From positions 33,117,203 to 33,181,202 of the forward strand of contig NW_022098021.1 of assembly GCF_002288925.2 (NCBI RefSeq): a stretch of 64,000 nt of DNA. Direction: 5' to 3'. The notes under the pieces were generated by a model that was given only the letters and a program-made list of their open reading frames with translations, searched no databases and was not told where the DNA came from. Origin of the DNA: Delphinapterus leucas (Eukaryota > Chordata > Mammalia > Artiodactyla > Monodontidae). Of this stretch, positions 44,105 to 57,200 are shown piece by piece (position 1 is the stretch's first letter; every line of letters starts with the position of its first letter). Position numbers and translations under genes: made by a program.

Positions 44105-44195
44105 TCTAAGCTCCCATGGACAGGGCCTTTGTCTTGCTAACTGTGGAATCCCCAGCACCAAGAACAGTATCTGGCAAATAGTAGGTATGATGTAT
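44105..44195 (+). repeat. L2 3'-end relic
   Basis: 'TAAGCTCCCATGGACAGGGC', 'TTTGTCTTGCTAACTG', 'ATCCCCAGCACCAAGAACAG' and 'TGGCAAATAGTAGGTATGAT' give the conserved L2 3' end. L1 F inserted just downstream. Confidence 0.75.
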
Positions 44196-44639
44196 GTATT
44201 TATTTTTTATTTTTTTAAACTTTTCTTTACTTTTTAAAAATTTTAAAATAATTTTTTATTTTTCTTTTTTATTTTTTTAACATCTTTATTGGAGTATAAT
44301 TACTTTACAATGTTGTGTTAGTTTCTGCTGTATAACAAAGTGAATCAGTTATACGTATGCATATATCCCCATATCCCCTCACTCTTGTGTCTTCCTCCCA
44401 CCCTCCCTATCCGACCCCTCTAGGTGGTCACAAAGCACGGAGCTGATCTTGTGTTACGCAGCTGCTTCCCACTAGCTATCTATTTTACATTTGGTAGTGT
44501 ATATATATCAACGCCACTCTCTCACTTCATCCCAGCTTACCCTTCCCCCTCCCCATGTCCTCAAGTCCATTCTCTACATCTGTGTCTTTATTCCTGTCTT
44601 GGCCCTAGGTTTGTCAGAACTTTTTTTTTTAGATTCCAT

Positions 44640-47600
44640 ATATATGTGTTAGCATATGGTATTTGTTTTTCTCTTTCTGACTTACTGCACTCTGTATGAC
44701 AGACTCTAGGTCCATCCACCTCACTACAAATAACTCAATTTCGTTTCTTTTTATGGCTGAGTAATATTCCATTGTATATATGTGCCACATCTTCTTTATT
44801 CATTTGAATAAAGTGTCGATGGACACTTAGGTTGTTTCCATGTCCTGGCTATTGTAAATAGTGCTGCAGTGAACATTGTGATACATGACTCTTTTTGAAT
44901 TATGGTTTTCTTAGGGAATATGTCCAGTAGTGGGATTGCTGGGTTGTATGGTAATCTATTTTTAGTTTTTTAAGGAACCTCCGTACTGTTCTCCATAGTG
45001 GCTGTATCAATTTACATTCCCACCAGCAGTGCAAGAGGGTTCCCTTTTCTCCACATCCTCTCCAGCAGTTATTGTTTGTAGATTTTTTGATGATGGCCAT
45101 TCTGACTGGTGTGAGGTGATACCTCATTGTAGTTTTGATTTGCATTTCTCTAATGATTAGTGATGTTGAGCATCCTTTCATGTGTTTGTTGGCAATCTGT
45201 GTATCTTTTTTGGAGAAATGTCTATTTAGTTCTTCCACCCATTTTTGGGTTGGGTTGTTTGTCTTTTTGATATTGAGCTGTATGAGCTGCTTGTATATTT
45301 TGTAGATTAATCCTTTGTCAGTTGCTTCATTTGCAGATACTTTCTCCCATTCCTCATAATGTTGATTCTTCCATTCCAGGAACATGGTATATCTCTCCAT
45401 CTGTTTGTATTGTCTTTAATTTCTTTCATCAGTGTCTTATAGTTTTCTGCATACAGGTTTTATGTCTCTTTAGGTAGGTTTATTTTTAGATATTTTACTC
45501 TTTTTGTTGCAGTGGTAAATGGGAGTGTTTCCTTAACGTCTCTTTCAGATTTTTCATCATTAGTGTATAGGAATGCAAAAGATTTTTGTGCATTAATTTT
45601 GTATTCTGCAATCTTACCAAATTCATTGATTAGTTCTAGTAGTTTTCTGGTGGCATCTTTAGGATTCTCTATGTATAGTATCATGTCATCTGCAAGCAGT
45701 GACGGTTTTACTTCTTCTTTTCTGATTTGGATTCCTTTTATTTCTTTTTCTTTGACTGCTGTGGCTAAAACTTCCAAAACTATGTTGAATAAGAGTGGTG
45801 AGAGTGGGCAACCTTGTCTTGTTCCTGATGTTAGTGGAAATGTTTTCAGTTTTTCACCATTGAGAACGATGTTGGCTGTGGGTTTGTCATAAAATGGCCT
45901 TTATCATGTTGAGGTAAGTTCCCTCTATGCCTACTTTCTGGAGGGTTTTTATCATATATCTGTGTTGGATTTTGTCGACAGCTTATTCTGCATTTATTGA
46001 GATTATCATATGGTTTTTATCCTTCAGTTTGTTAATATGATGTATCACATTGATTTGCGTATATTGAAGAATCCTTGCATTCTTGGGGTAAAACCCACTT
46101 GATTACAGTGTATGATCCTTTTAATGTGCTGTTGGATTCTGTTTGATAGTATTTCGTTGAGGATTTTTGCATCTACATTCAACAGTGATGTTGGCCATAG
46201 TTTTCTTTTTTTGTGACATTTTTGTCTGGTTTTGGTATCAGGGTAATGGTGGCCTAGTAGTATGAGGTTGGGAGTGTTACTCTCTGTTCTCTATTTTGGA
46301 AGAGTTTGAGCAGGATAGGTGTTAGCTCTTCTCTAAATCTTTGATAGAATTCACCTGTGAAGCCATCTGATTGGGCTTTGGTTTGTTGGAAGATTTTTAA
46401 TCACAGTTTTAATTTCAGTGCTTGTGATTGGTATGTGTATATTTTCTGTTTTTTCCTGGTTCAGTCTCAGAAGGTTGTGCTTTTCTAAGAATTTGTCCAT
46501 TTTTTCCAGGTTGTCCATTTTATTGGCATATAGTTGCTTGTAGTAATCTCTCATGATCCTTTGTATTTCTGCAGTGTCAGTTGTTACTTCTCCTTTTTCA
46601 TTTCTATTTCTGTTGATTTGAGTCTTTTCCCTTTTTGTTTTGATGAGTCTGGCTCATGATTTATCAATTTTGTTTTTCTTCTCAAAGAACCAGCTTTTAG
46701 TTTTATTGATCTTTGCTGTCGTTTCCTTCATTTGTTTTTCGTTTATTTCTGATCTGACCTTTATGATTTCTTTCCTTCTGCTAACTTTGGGGGTTTTTTC
46801 TTCTTTCTCTAATTGGTTTAGGTGTAAGGTTAGGTTGTTTATTTGAGATTTTTCTTGTTTCTTGAGGTAGGATTGTATTGCTATAAACTTTCCTCTTAGA
46901 ACTGCTTTTGCTTCATCCCATAGGTTTTGGGTCATCGTGCTTTCATTGTCATTTGTTTCTAGGTACTTTTTGGTTTCCTCTTTGATTTTTTCAGTGATCT
47001 CTTGGTTATTTAGTACTGTATTCTTTAGCCTCCATGTGTTTGTAATTTTTACAGTTTTTTTTTCCTGTAATTGATATCTAGTCTCATAGTGTTGTGGTCG
47101 GAAAAGATACTTGATACAATTTCAATTTCCTGAAATTTACCAAGGCTTGATTTGTGACCCAAGATATGATCTATCCTGGAGAATGTTACATGAGCACTTA
47201 AGAAGAAAGTGTATTCTGTTGTTTTTGGATGGAATGTCCCATAAATATCAATTAAGTCCATCTTGTTTAATGTGTTATTTAAAGCTTGTGTTTCCTTATT
47301 TATTTTAATTTTGGAGGATCTGTCCATTGGTGAAAGTGGAGTGTTAAAGTCACCTACTATTATTGTGGTACTGTTGATTTCCCTTTTTATAGCTGTTAGC
47401 ATTTGCCTTATGTATTGAGGTGCTCCTATGTTGAGCGCATATATATTTATAATTGTTACATCTTCTTCTTGGATTTATCCCTTGATCATTATGTAGTGTC
47501 CTTCTTTGTCTCTTGTGACAGTCTGTATTTTAAAGTCTATTTTGTGTGATAAGATAATTGCTACTCCAGCTTTCTTGTGATTTCCATTTGCATGCAATAT

Positions 47601-47790
47601 CTTTTTCCACTCCCTCAGTTTCAGTCTGTATGTGTCCCTAGGTCTGAAATGGGTCTCTTGTAGACAGCATATATACGGGTCTTGTTTTCATATCCATTCA
47701 GCCTATGTCTTTTGGTTGGAGCATTTAATCCATTTACATTTAAGGTAATTAATGTAATTAGTTATGTATGTTCCTATTCCCCTTTTCTCA
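44640..47790 (-). pseudogene. L1 ORF2, internally deleted and broken copy in element F
   Basis: Endonuclease sequence is readable at 47402-47049 ([30 protein letters not shown]). The fingers and linker follow at 46935-46654 and 46554-46351. The reverse transcriptase palm lies near 45777-45460, and there the active-site box reads LADD instead of FADD ([15 protein letters not shown]). At about 45351 the sequence jumps from the thumb straight to the C-terminal region ([20 protein letters not shown]). Comparison with copy A shows that about 640 bases of the connection segment are lost. The Cys-rich end ([19 protein letters not shown]) follows. With frameshifts as well, it cannot encode an active enzyme. 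Confidence 0.88.
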
Positions 47791-47841
47791 ATTGTTTTGG
47801 GTTTGTTTTTGTAGGTGTTTCCCTTCTCTTGTGTTTCCTGC

Positions 47842-48730
47842 CTAGAGAAGTTCTTTTAGCATTTGTTGTAAAGGTGGTTTGGTGGTGCTGAATTCTCTTA
47901 GCTTTTGCTTGTCTGTAAAGGTTTTATTTCCTCTGTCGAATCTGAATGAGATCCTTGCTGGGTAGAGTAACTTGTTTGTAGGTTTTTCCCTTTCATCACT
48001 TTAAATATGTCCTGCCACTCTCTTCTGGCTTGCAGAGTTTCTGCTGAAAGATCAGCTGTTAACCTTATGAGGATTCCCTTGTATGTTATTTGTTGCTTTT
48101 CCCTTGCTGCTTTTAATATTTTTTCTTTGTATTTAATTTTTGATAGTTTGATTAATATGTGTCTTGACGTGTTTCTCTTTGGATTTATCCTGTATGGGAC
48201 TATCTATGCTCCTGCACTTGATTGACTATTTCTTTTCCCATATTAGGGAAGTTTTCAAGTATAATCTCTTCAAATAATGTCTCAGTCCCTTTCTTTTTCT
48301 CTTCTTCTGGGACCCCTATAATTCAAATGTTGGTGCATTTAATGTTGTGCCAGAGGTCTCTGAGACTGTCCTCAATTCTTTTCATTCTTTTTTCTTTTTT
48401 CTGCTCTGCAGTGGTTATTTCCACTATTTTATCTTCCAGGTTACTTATCCGTTCTTCTTCCTCAGTTATTCTGCTATTGATTCCTTCTAGAGAATTTTCA
48501 ATTTCATTTATTTTGCTGTTCGTCATTGTTTGTTTGCTCTGTAGTTCTTCTAGGTCCTTGTTAAACGTTTCTTGCATTTTCTCCATTCTGTTTCTAAGAT
48601 TTTGGATCATCTTTACTGTCATTACTCTGAATTCTTTTTCAAGTAGATGGCCTATTTCTTCTTCATTTGTTTGGTCTGGTGGGTTTTTACTTTGCTCCTT
48701 CATCTGCTGCGTATTTCTATGTCTTCTCAT
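47842..48730 (-). pseudogene. L1 ORF1, broken copy in element F
   Basis: The start ATG (reverse complement of 48728-48730) opens MRRHRNTQQMKEQSKNPPDQ, then a coiled-coil-like stretch (KMIQNLRNRMEKMQETFNKD, INSRITEEEERISNLEDKIV) to 48323. The frame is then lost, and the C-terminal domain follows to a TAG at 47842-47844. In a live L1 this protein trimerises through the coiled coil and binds L1 RNA. The length of 889 bases, not a multiple of three, confirms indels. Confidence 0.85.
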
Positions 48731-50665
48731 TTTGTTTAACTTACTGTGTTTGGTGTCTCCTTTTTGTAGGCTACAGGTTTGTAGTTGCTGTTGTTTTTGG
48801 TGTCTGCCCCCAGTGGGTAAAGTTTGTTCTATGCGTTGTGTAGGGTTCCTGGTGGAAGGGACTGGTGCTTGTGTTCTGGGAGATGAGGCGGGATCTTGTC
48901 TTTCTGGTGGGCAGGACCGTGTCCAGTAGTGTGTTTTGGGGTGTCTGTGAACTTATTATGATTTTAAGCAGCCTCTCTGCCAATGGGTCGGGTTGTGGTT
49001 CTATGTTGTTAGCTTTTGGCATGGGGTGTCCAGCACTGGAGCTTGCTGGTCATTGAGTGGAGCTGGGTCTTAGCATTGAGATGGAGATCTCTGGGAGAGC
49101 TCTCACCGATATTTCATGGGGCCAGGAGGTCTCTGGTGGTCCAATGTCCTGAACTCGTCTCTCCCACCTCAGAGGCTCTGGCCTGACAGCCGGCCGGAGC
49201 ACCAAGGCCCTGTCAGCCACATGGCTCAGATGAAAAGGGAGGATAAAAAGAAAGAAAAAAGTAAAATAAAATAAAATGAAATAAAGTTATTAAAATAAAA
49301 AAATGGCATTAAAATAAAAAATAAAAATGTAATTAAAAATAAGAGCCACCAAACCAATAAACAAATCCACCAATGATAACAAACGCTAAAAACTATGCTA
49401 AGATAAACATAAAAATCAAAAACTGGTTAGGCACATACAGCAAACCCTGTCTACAATTGCTCCCAGGGTCCACCGCCTTAATTTTGGGATGATTTGTTGC
49501 CTTTTCAGGTATTCCACAGATGCCGGGTACATAAGTTGATTTTGGAGATTTAATCCGCTGCTCCTAGGCTGCACAGAGAAATTTCCCTTTCTCTTCTTTG
49601 TGCAGCTCCTGGTGTTTGGCTTTGTATTTGGCCCCGTCTCTGCATTTAGGTTGCTCTCTGGCATTTCTTGTTTGCCCAGAAAGGAGGGGGTTAAAGGAGC
49701 AGGTGATTAGGGTGCTCTGGCTCACTCAGGCTGGCGAGAGGGAGGGGTACAGAATGGGGGGCGAGCCTCTGGCTCAGAGGCCAGTGTGATGTTCTAATAG
49801 TCTGAGGCATGCCATTTGTTCACCAGGTGAAGTTTTCCCTGGATCACGGGACCCTGGCAGTGGTGGGCTGCACAGTCTCCTGGGAGGAGAGGTGTGGATA
49901 GTGACCTGTGCTTGCACACAGGATTCTTGGTGCCTGCCACAGCAACCTTAGCGTTTCATGCTTGTCTCTGATGTTTACGCTGATAGCTGCAGCTCGTGCC
50001 TGTTTCTGAAGCTCATTTAGGTGGTGTTCTGAATCTCCTCTCCTCACGCACCCTGAAACAATGGTCTCTTGACTCTTACGCAATTCCAGACTTTTTCCCA
50101 GACTCTCTCCTCGTTAGCTGTGGCCCACTAACCCCCTTCAGGCTGTGTTCACGCAGCCAACCCCAGTCCTTTCCCTGGGTTCTGACCTCTGAAGCCTGAG
50201 CCTCAGATCCCAGCCCCTGCCCGCTGCAGTGGGTGAGCAAACAAGCCTCTCAGGCTGGTGAGTGCTGGCCAGCACCGATCCTCTGTGTGAGAATCTCTCC
50301 GCTTTGCCCTCTGCACCCTTGTTTCTATGCTCTCCTCCGTGGCTCCGAAGCTTCCTGCACTTCCCACCCCGTTTCCACCAGTGAAGGGGCTTCGTAGTGT
50401 ATGGAAACCTTTCCTCCTTCATAGCTCCCTTACAGTGGTGCAGGTCCCATCCCTATTCTTTTGTCTCTGTTTTTTCTTTTTTCTTTTGCCCTACCCAGGT
50501 ACGTGGGGATTTTCTTGCCTTTGGGGAAGTCTGAGGCCTTCTGCCAGGGTTCAGTAGATGTTCTGTAGGAGCTCTTCCATATGTAGATGCATTTCTGATG
50601 TATTTGTGGGGAGGAGGGTGATCTCCACATCTTACTCCTCCGCCATCTTGAAGGTCCTCCCAGTA
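48731..50665 (-). promoter_or_regulatory. L1 5' UTR / internal promoter of element F
   Basis: 1.9 kb of sequence with GC-rich parts at both ends and an A-rich (T-rich in L1 sense) block at 49232-49440 made of AAAATAAA-like units. A YY1-like AAGATGGCGG stands at the extreme 5' end. It is about 1 kb longer than the 5' UTR of copy A. Confidence 0.7.
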
Positions 50666-50677
50666 TATGTACTTCTT

Positions 50678-51189
50678 AGGTAAAGTAATATAGTTTATTT
50701 TTAACTGCTAAGTAGTAGTCAACTGTATGAATATACCCCATTTCACATTTTATTAATTTACTCCCTTACAGATTGACAGTTTAGGTTGTTTGTAATTTCC
50801 ATTTTTCTTATTACAAACACTGTTGTAGAATATCCTTATATTCATCTCCTTGTACGTTTGTTTGAGATTTTTATCAAGAGTGCTTATCTAGGGTTGGAGT
50901 TGCAGGGTTGTAGAAAATAAACTTTATATTTATCTAGATACAATGAAATTACTTTTCATAGTTTCTTGGTTTTAAAATCATGGTTTTAAAACAAGTTCTC
51001 TTCATATTTTTTTTTCTTCCTTTAAGTGCTCTGCACCCTGGAGCAATAGTTTTATCTTATTTTTCCTTTCAGATTATCAACTTTTCAAAGTGATTATGTG
51101 AGGCATCAGGATCCATTCTTTTGAAATCCTTATAAGAGTTAACCTTTGATTTTTTAAGTTATATTGCCAATTATTCCTCCCTTTAAAAA
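50678..51189. other. Intronic stretch, probably an old L1-related relic
   Basis: 'GACAGTTTAGGTTGTTTGTA', 'TATTACAAACACTGTTGTAG' and 'GGGTTGGAGTTGCAGGGTTG' echo the ORF2 end of much older L1s in reverse. Too diverged to bound. Confidence 0.4.
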
Positions 51190-51470
51190 ATAACTTTTTG
51201 AGGTAAAATATACATAACATTAACCATTTTAAAGTGGACAATTTAATGGTTCTCTTCCATTTTCTCTCATCTGCTTCTCATTTTTCTTTTACTCCCTGAG
51301 AGATTTCTTTGATGTTTTACAAACTTATTCTTGGGTTTTTGATTTCAGTAAGTATTTTTAATTTCTAGGAATCCTCTTTGTTCTTTAATGTTTTTCATAA
51401 CACCCTATTCTTTTATTCATGTTTCTTTTATAGATGCTTAATAATTTTCATGACACTCTGTTTTTATTTG
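51190..51470 (-). repeat. Ancient L1 fragments
   Basis: 'TTTTTGAGGTAAAATATACA' with 'TAACCATTTTAAAGTGGACA' and 'AATTTAATGG' is an old L1 3' UTR in reverse. The following T-rich text (GATTTCAGTAAGTATTTTTA, 'TAGGAATCCTCTTTGTTC') resembles ancient L1 ORF1-side sequence. Confidence 0.5.
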
Positions 51471-52389
51471 ATATCATTCTTGACTTTCTCTGAGGTAGGT
51501 AATCAGAGATCCTCTCCCTTTCTGAATTACTTCTGTTTCCTCTAGTGCCATTTTTTCTTTTTTTTCTATGTTTTATTCTTGATCTCTGTTTCTCATGTTA
51601 CAGATGTTCCCCAATTATCCATGGTATTTGGTTATTCACATTCGAGAATTAATGAGGAGAAACAGTCTTTATCACTGGGAGGGGCTTTTAGCCTGAAAGG
51701 CTTTGCTCTGGAGTGAACAAGTGGATCACTTAATAACTCACTTTAGGACCCGTAAAAGCTAGAATTGGGGTGGGCTTATTTGTTCTGTGGTACCTGGTAC
51801 TCATATTTGCTATCTTGTTTCTTCCCAAAGAGAATTCAGTTTCTTTAAAGAAAAACTGTGTGTGTATTTCTTTCTTTTTTGTTGTTTTTGTTTTTGTTTT
51901 TTATTGACAAACACTTGGTTGCCAGAGTTTGCGAGTCTGCCCTTGAGTAATGGAGGGTGAGAGAATGTTGACCATTTTCCTTCTTTACCTTTTTTCCCCT
52001 CTTATTCCTCTCCTCTCCCTACTTCTCTTTTGTTTCACATATAATCCCACCCTGAATCCATATTCCAGTCTACAAAATAATAGATGTTTTAAAAATTTCA
52101 AGAAGTTTCACCCCAGTGATGGGTAAAGCCCCAAGCTGAAATATCATAAGGCAGTGTGACTGTCAAATGCGTGAAACACAACAAAGTGTCAAGGATGTCT
52201 GGATTCTGCTCTGAATAAGGAAATTAATAATGGGTTACCTTACAGGGTTCTGTATCAGGGCAGGCCTTAACATTTTGGAATTCATCTGGGAAAAGAGGCA
52301 AACTGAATGAAGGGCTCTTAGGGACTTTATAATTTGATGCCAGACTTTCTCAGGCTTGATTTTATTTATTAAGTTTTCAAGCTCATTTA
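51471..52389. other. Intronic stretch, unassigned
   Basis: No exon, RNA gene or named repeat recognised. A (TTTTTG)n-like run occurs at about 51880-51903. Confidence 0.4.
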
Positions 52390-52535
52390 TTAAATTCTTC
52401 TGTGAGACAGGCACTGAAGTAAGCACTTTTCACATGTTAGGACATTTATTCTTCAACCTTGTTGAAGAAGGTAGTACTATTTTCATTTTACAGATAATAT
52501 ACAGAGGGGGGCTCAAGGAAATCAACTAGTTCCTT
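52390..52535 (-). repeat. MIR relic
   Basis: 'GGCACTGAAGTAAGCACTTT', 'CACATGTTAGGACATTTATT', 'GAAGGTAGTACTATTTTCAT' and 'TTTTACAGATAATATACAGA' follow the reverse complement of MIR. Confidence 0.65.
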
Positions 52536-53099
52536 TAAAAAATTATTTCTTTACGTATGCCCTTTCACAAAATGTGTTCAGTTTATCAGATATTTATTAA
52601 CTACTTTTCGTGAGGCAAGCGTGGTACTAAGGATACCTTACCTTAAGGAACTCTGAAGTGGAGAGGACTGGTCTTTTATACAAGTAACAAAATACAGTGA
52701 CAAATTGTGAAAGAGCAGTGATTGAGAAAAATGTTCAGTTGAAGCCCAATCCTGATCGAAGAAAGGCAACAGAGGAGGAGGCTTTTAAACTACATCTTGA
52801 GGAACGACTAAGGATTTGTTGGAGATGGGGTGAGGGAAGGGGGAAAATAAAAGAAAGTGTAAAGGTGAATGACATGGTTTTGGAGTAGTTGGTAACTTAG
52901 TGTAGTCTAAGGTAACTTGTTGGTCAGGGCCCGGTGGTGACACGTCTGGGAATGAGGCTGGAATGGATGACTGGAGCCAAAGTGTATGTAGTTGTCTTCC
53001 TGTATGCCTTGTAGATGACTTTGCCGGCTTTTTTTCCTTTGTTGGTCTTCTTTTATTCATTCAATGAATATGTATTGAGGACTACTACATGCCAGGAGT
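52536..53099. other. Intronic stretch, unassigned
   Basis: A short 'TTCATTCAATGAATATGTATTGAG' motif in broken form near 53056-53080 suggests another MIR/L2 end. No exon recognised. Confidence 0.35.
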
Positions 53100-53540
53100 T
53101 TCTGTTCTAGAGGCTTCTCTCTTCTCACTTACATGCTTGCTCTGGGCTACGTAGTATCTTATTAAGCCATATTTGCCGTTTTCATGCTGACAATTCTCCA
53201 CTGTTTCTCTCTAGCTGAGAATAGTGTCCTGAACATCAGCCATCTGCAGGACATTTCCATTTGACTGACTTGCAGACATATCAAATCAAACCTGCCCCAA
53301 ACTGAAATCATCATCCTTCTCCCAAAGCTGCTCCTCACCAATGATTCTCACTATCCATTCTCGCTCTCCCTCATTTCCCCTGAGTCACCAAATGCTATAA
53401 CTTTTTTTGTCTAAATGTCTCTTGCCTCTGTTAATCTACATCACCCCCCACCCCCATCACTGCTCTAATCTAGTCCACCATCATGTTTGATTTGGACTGA
53501 TGCAGTAGCCTTCCAATTGGTGTCGGTCTCCAGTATTGCT
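53100..53540 (+). repeat. L2 LINE relic
   Basis: 'CAGGACATTTCCATTTGACT', 'CCCCAAACTGAAATCATCAT', 'TCTCCCAAAGCTGCTCCTCA', 'TGCAGTAGCCTTCCAATTGG' and 'GCTTCCCTCCAGGCTGG' occur in L2 order. Diverged, with no open frame. Confidence 0.75.
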
Positions 53541-54240
53541 TCCCTCCAGGCTGGTTTTCTGTTGTATGAAGCCAAGAACATTCCTAGTTGATTCAGTCGG
53601 TAGTTTAAAAAAAAGAAAGAAACCTCAGAGGAAAGGATTATTTCTCAAAAGAAAGATTTTTCTCAATATTATCCTGAATCGTAAAATTCAAGTTTTAGAG
53701 TGGCATGATGAAGTGCTTTCAAGGAAATGATTGAAGAAAAAGAAGGAAAAGGACCAGCAAGGCTAGAAGGTGAACCTATAGTTGTTGGAAGCTGCATAAG
53801 ATATATTGTGACTTCTGAAAGCTTTAATCAGACCAGATGGGACATAAAAGATCATGTCTTCTAGCTTTCTTATTTAATTTTATTTTTTAAATATCTTTAT
53901 TGGAGTATAATTGCTTTACAATGTTGTGTTAGTTTCTGTTGTACAACAAAGTGAATCAGCTATATGTATACATATATCCCCATATCTCCTCCCTCTTCAG
54001 CCTCCCTCGCATCCTCCCTATCCCACCCCTCTAGGTCCTCACAAAGCATCAGCTGATCTCCCTGTGGTATGCAGCAGCTTCCCACTAGCCATCAGTTTTA
54101 GATTTGGTAGTGTATATATGTCAGTGCTACTCTCTCACTTTGTCCCAGCTTCCTCTCCCCGCCCCCTGTATTCTCAAGTCTGTTCTCTATGTCTGCATCT
54201 TTATTCCTGCCCTGCCACTAGGTTCATCAGTACTGTTTTT

Positions 54241-57200
54241 TTAGATTCCATATGTGTGTGTTAGCATATGGCATTTGTTTTTCTCTTTCTGACTTAACGT
54301 CACTCTGTATGACAGATTTTAGGTCCATCCACCTCACTACAAATAACTCAATTTCATTCCTTTTTATGGCTTAGTACTATTCCATTGTATATATGTGCCA
54401 CGTCTTCTTTATCCATTCATCTGTCGATGGACACTTAGGTTGCTTCCATGTCCTGACAATTGTAAATAGTGCTGCAATGAACATTGTGATATATGTATTG
54501 TTTTGAATTATGGTTTTCTCAGGGTATTTGCCCAGTAGTGGGATTCGTGGGTCATATGGTAGTTCTATTTTTAGTTTTTTAAGGAACCTCCATACTGTTC
54601 TCCATAGTATCAATTGTATATATATATATATATATAAATTTACATTCTCACCAACAGTGCAGGAGGGTTCCCTTTTCTCCACATCCTCTCCAGCATTTGT
54701 AGTTTGTAGATTTTCTGATGATGACCATTCTGACCAGTGTGAGGTGATACCTCATTGTGCTTTTGATTTGCATTTATCTAATGATTAGTGGTGTTGAGCA
54801 TTGTATCATGTGTTTTTTGGCAATCTGTATGTCGTCTTTGGAGAAATGTCTATTTAGGTCTTCCACCCATTTTTGGATAGGGTTGTTTTTTTAGTATTGA
54901 GCTGCTTATGTATTTTGGAGATTAATCCTTTGTCTGTTGATTTGTTTGCAAATATTTTCTCCCATTCTGAGGGTTGTCTTGTTTATGGTTTCCTTTGCTG
55001 TGCAAAAGCTTTGAAGTTTCATTAGGTCCCATTTGTTTATTTTTGTTTTTATTTCCATTACTCTAGGAGGTGGGTCAAAAAAGATCTTGCTGTGATTTAT
55101 GTCAGAGTGTTTTGCTTGTTTTCATCTAAGAGTTTTATAATGACTGGCCTTACATTTAATTCTTTAACCCATTTTGTGTTTATTTTTGTGTATGGTGTTA
55201 AGAAGTGTTCTAATTTCATTCTTTTACATGTAGCTGTCCATCTTTCCTACCTCCACTTATTGAAGAGGCTGTCTTTTCTCCATTGTATATTCTTGCATCC
55301 TTTGTCAAAGAAAAGGTGACCATATGTCCATGGGTTTATCTCTGGGCTTTCTGTCCTGTTCCACTGATCGATATTTCTGCTTTTGTGCCAGTACCATACT
55401 ATCTTGATTACTATAGCTTTGTAGTGTAGTCTAAAATCAGGGAGCCTAATTCCTCTAGCTCTGTTTTTCTTTCTCAAGATTGCTTTGGCTCTTTGGGGTC
55501 TTTTGTTTTTCCATACAAATTGTGAAATTTTTTGTTTTAGTTCTGTGAAAATTGCCATTGGTAGTTTAATAGGGATTACACTGAATCTGTAGATTGCTTT
55601 GGGTAGTATAGTCATTTTACAATGTTGACTTTTCCAATCCAAGAACATGGTATATCTTTCCATCTTTTTGTATCGTCTTTAATTTCTTTCATCAGTGTGA
55701 TAGTTTTCTGCATACAGGCCTTTTGCCTCCTTAGGTTTATTCGTCGGTATTTTATTCTTTTTGTTGTGATGATAAATGAGTGTTTCCTTGATTTTTCTTT
55801 CTGATCTTCCGTTGTTAGTGTTTAGGAATGCAAGAGATTTCTGTGCATTAATTTTGTATCCTGCTACTTTACCAAATTCATTGATTAGCTCTAGTAGTTT
55901 TCTGGTGGCATCTTTAGGATTCTCTATGTATTGCATCATGTCATCTGCCAACAGTGACAGTTTTACTTCTTCTTTTCCATTTTGTATTCCTTTTATTTCT
56001 TTTCATTCTCTGATTGTTGTGGCTAAAACTTCCGAAGTTATGTTGAATAATAGTGGTGAGAGTGGGCACCTTTCTCTTATTCCTGATCTTAGAGGAAATG
56101 CTTTCAGTTTTTCACCACTGAAAATGATTTTGGCTGTGGGTTTGTCATATATGGCTTTTATTATGTTGAGGTAGGTTCCCTCTATGCCCACTTTCTGGAG
56201 GGTTTTTATCATAAATGGGTATTGAATTTTGTCAAAAGTTTTTCTGCATCTATTGAGATTATCATATTGTTTTCATTCTTCAGTTTGTTAATATGGTGTA
56301 TCACATTGATTGATTTGCGTATATTGAAGAATCCTTGCATTCCTGCGATAAAACCCAGTTGATTATGGTGTATGGTCCTATTAATGTGCTCTTGTATTCT
56401 GTTTGCTGGTATTTCATTGAGAATGTTTGCATGCATGTTCATCAGTGATAGTAGCCTGTAATTTTGTCTTCGAGTGACATGCTTGTCTGGTTTTGGTATC
56501 AGGGCGATGGTGGACTCATTGAATGATTTTGGGAATGTTTCTCCCTCTGCTGTATGTTTGAAGAGTTTGAGAAGGATAGGTGTTAGCTCTTCTCTAAATT
56601 TGATAGAATTCGCCTGTGAAGCCATCTGCCCCTGGGCTTTTGTTGGAAGATTTTCAATCACAGTTTCAGTTTCAGTCCTTGTGATTGGTCTGTTCATGTT
56701 TTCTGTTTCTTCCTGTTGCAGTCTTGGAAGACTGTACTTTTCTAAGAATTTGTCCATTTCTTCCAGTTTGTCCATTTTATTGGCACATAGTTGCTTGTAG
56801 TAGTCTCTCATGATCCTGTGTATTTCTGTGGTGTCAGTTGTTACTTCTTTTTCATTTCTAGTTCTGTTGATTTGAGTCTTCTCCCTTTTTTTCTTGATGA
56901 GTCTGGCTAATGGTTTGTCAATTTTATCTTCTCAAAGAACCAGCTTTTAGTTTTATTGCTCTTTGCTATCATTTCCTTCATTTCTTTTTCATTTATTTCT
57001 GATCTTATCTTTATGATTTCTTTCCTTCTGCTAACTTTGGGGTGTTTTTGTTTGTTTGTTTGTTCTTCTTTCTCTTATTGCTTTAGGTTGTTTATTTGAG
57101 ATTCTTCTTCTTTCTTGATGTAGGATTTTATTGCTATAAACTTCCTTCTTAGAACTGCTTTTGCTTCATCCCATAGGTTTGGGTCGTCGTGTTTTCATTT

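Larger units (their letters stand above)
44205..50665 (-). mobile_element. L1 element F, with 5' end present and internal deletion
   Basis: This antisense L1 runs from a T-rich 3' tail (44205-44280) and the 3' UTR of the D/G type through ORF2 and ORF1 to a 1.9-kb 5' UTR. The 5' end carries AAGATGGCGG (reverse complement of 50640-50649). About 640 bases of ORF2 are missing at about 45351. A possible decayed duplication, TATGTATTTATT (44193-44204) and TATGTACTTCTT (50666-50677), is weak because it is AT-rich. Confidence 0.88.

Noticed and set aside
44193..50677. TATGTATTTATT / TATGTACTTCTT as a firm target-site duplication for L1 F
   Set aside because: Two mismatches in 12 AT-rich bases; could be chance. 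Kept only as a weak remark.
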